Shown: one piece after another, positions 63,578-64,000 of the stretch
Layout: the number at the start of each line of letters is the position of its first letter
Numbering within the stretch: position 1 is the stretch's first letter
Assembly (NCBI RefSeq): GCF_024297185.1
Contig: NZ_JANCTD010000008.1
Coordinates: forward strand, 186,001-250,000
Source: Lewinella sp. JB7
Lineage (GTDB): Bacteria; Bacteroidota; Bacteroidia; Chitinophagales; Saprospiraceae
Length of the DNA: 64,000 nt
Direction of reading: 5' to 3'
The notes under the pieces: model-generated
Databases searched by the model: none
What the model saw: only the letters and a program-made list of their open reading frames with translations
Told to the model about the DNA's origin: nothing
Program-made: the position numbers and the translations under genes

Positions 63578-63934
63578 GTTGGCAGTTAGCTCCTGCGTTC
63601 CCGCCCCATCCAAAGCGTGCGCGGTGATTTAAGTGTTAAAGTTTGAAATGCGGCTGCAATATCTCGACCCCGGAAACCGATATGACTACATGCACCGGGA
63701 ATGAATTCCGGCGCGACCGTTGTGTTGGCCCTTCGGGGCAGTGATTTTGGATTTTTTTATTTCCTGGTCAATTGTTGCCAGCGTCTCTCAAACGAAAAAT
63801 ACGTCGGTTCCACACTTTTGTTTTCGAACCGACCCCCCGTCATCTCTCATTTGCGCCCACCGGCCAAGCTGACACCTTTATACCCACCCGTTTGTAGGAC
63901 CTGACAGGATTGAGCGAAAATTGCCTCAGTTAAG
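63578..63934 (+). other. 357-base intergenic region with a possible terminator
   Basis: No gene found. A GCCC-TTCG-GGGC hairpin (63728-63739) is followed by AGTGATTTTGGATTTTTTTATT, with a T-run at 63752-63758, a plausible terminator for the preceding gene. The remainder shows no motif I can support. Confidence 0.5.
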
Positions 63935-64000
63935 ATGTCCCACCTACTAAAGATTTTTCTCTTCCTGTTTCTCCTGGCTCCCGTCGGAATTATTTCCGCC
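63935..64000 (+). CDS. start of a secreted protein, 3' end outside window
   Basis: ATG 63935 opens MSHLLKIFLFLFLLAPVGIISA, a clear Sec signal peptide (basic n-region, long Leu/Phe core, Ala before the edge). Only 22 codons are visible. In this neighbourhood another T9SS cargo or envelope protein is likely, but the family cannot be seen. Confidence 0.55.
   Translation, partial: MSHLLKIFLFLFLLAPVGIISA

Noticed and set aside
1-64000. CRISPR arrays, insertion sequences, prophage or toxin-antitoxin genes
   Set aside because: No regularly spaced direct repeats, transposase motifs or terminal inverted repeats were seen by eye; absence is not proven.

Overview
This 64 kb window looks like chromosomal DNA of a high-GC member of the Bacteroidota, most likely a Saprospiria/Lewinella-type marine heterotroph. 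The phylum is supported by several independent signals: type IX secretion (T9SS) C-terminal sorting domains on several secreted proteins, the gliding protein GldC, a VC_2705-type Na+/solute symporter with its small subunit, few Shine-Dalgarno sequences, and repeated -7 boxes of the Bacteroidota type (TAnnTTTG, often TACCTTTG or TACCTTCG). The family-level placement is inference. I see no rRNA, tRNA, CRISPR array, insertion sequence or prophage gene.

Layout. 1-5.3 kb: a bifunctional penicillin-binding protein cut by the left edge, then three glycosyltransferases (GT4, GT2, GT8), the last coupled to purB. 5.3-13.2 kb: housekeeping (purB, a CcmD-family membrane protein overlapping a Glu dehydrogenase, an Lrp/AsnC regulator, N-carbamoylputrescine amidase, endonuclease III, a PgpH-like HD phosphodiesterase). 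13.2-22.8 kb: a Rossmann protein and an Atg22/UMF1 permease, glmM-kdsA, xylA, gldC, hldD, fbp and a multi-pass acyltransferase-like protein. glmM, kdsA and hldD point to peptidoglycan and LPS (Kdo/heptose) precursor synthesis. 22.8-28.5 kb: a VWA (ViaA-like) protein, a glucosaminidase, a cyclase-family hydrolase and a two-subunit Na+ symporter.

28.5-42.1 kb: a lower-GC stretch with a secreted beta-propeller, then a P-loop/DRTGG-type protein, an M23 peptidase, a lipoprotein, serC, a HAD phosphatase, and a T9SS surface protein followed by a TonB-dependent receptor. That pair lies behind a complete promoter carrying tandem 11-bp PhoB-like repeats and is the best candidate for an undercharacterised uptake system here. 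42.1-50.6 kb: an RDD-like protein, a CPBP protease, an S66 LD-carboxypeptidase, a modular SGNH esterase with a duplicated unknown domain, and a large metzincin. 50.6-64 kb: a CgeB-like glycosyltransferase, yaaA-hscB-rseP, ExbB-ExbD-ExbD, an OmpA porin-like protein, a ureohydrolase-fold protein lacking most metal ligands, a 1241-residue T9SS type B protein, and the start of another secreted protein at the right edge.

Working together: much of the window concerns the cell envelope, namely wall synthesis and remodelling (PBP, M23, glucosaminidase, S66, GlmM), outer-membrane sugar synthesis (KdsA, HldD, glycosyltransferases), envelope energisation and proteolysis (ExbBD, RseP) and T9SS cargo. I did not find a dense defence island or biosynthetic cluster. 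The most unusual items are the putative Pho-type TonB pair, repeated -7 boxes exactly 4 nt before start codons (leaderless mRNAs), a palindrome cluster before the symporter operon, the degenerate ureohydrolase, and an endonuclease III with a non-canonical cysteine set.
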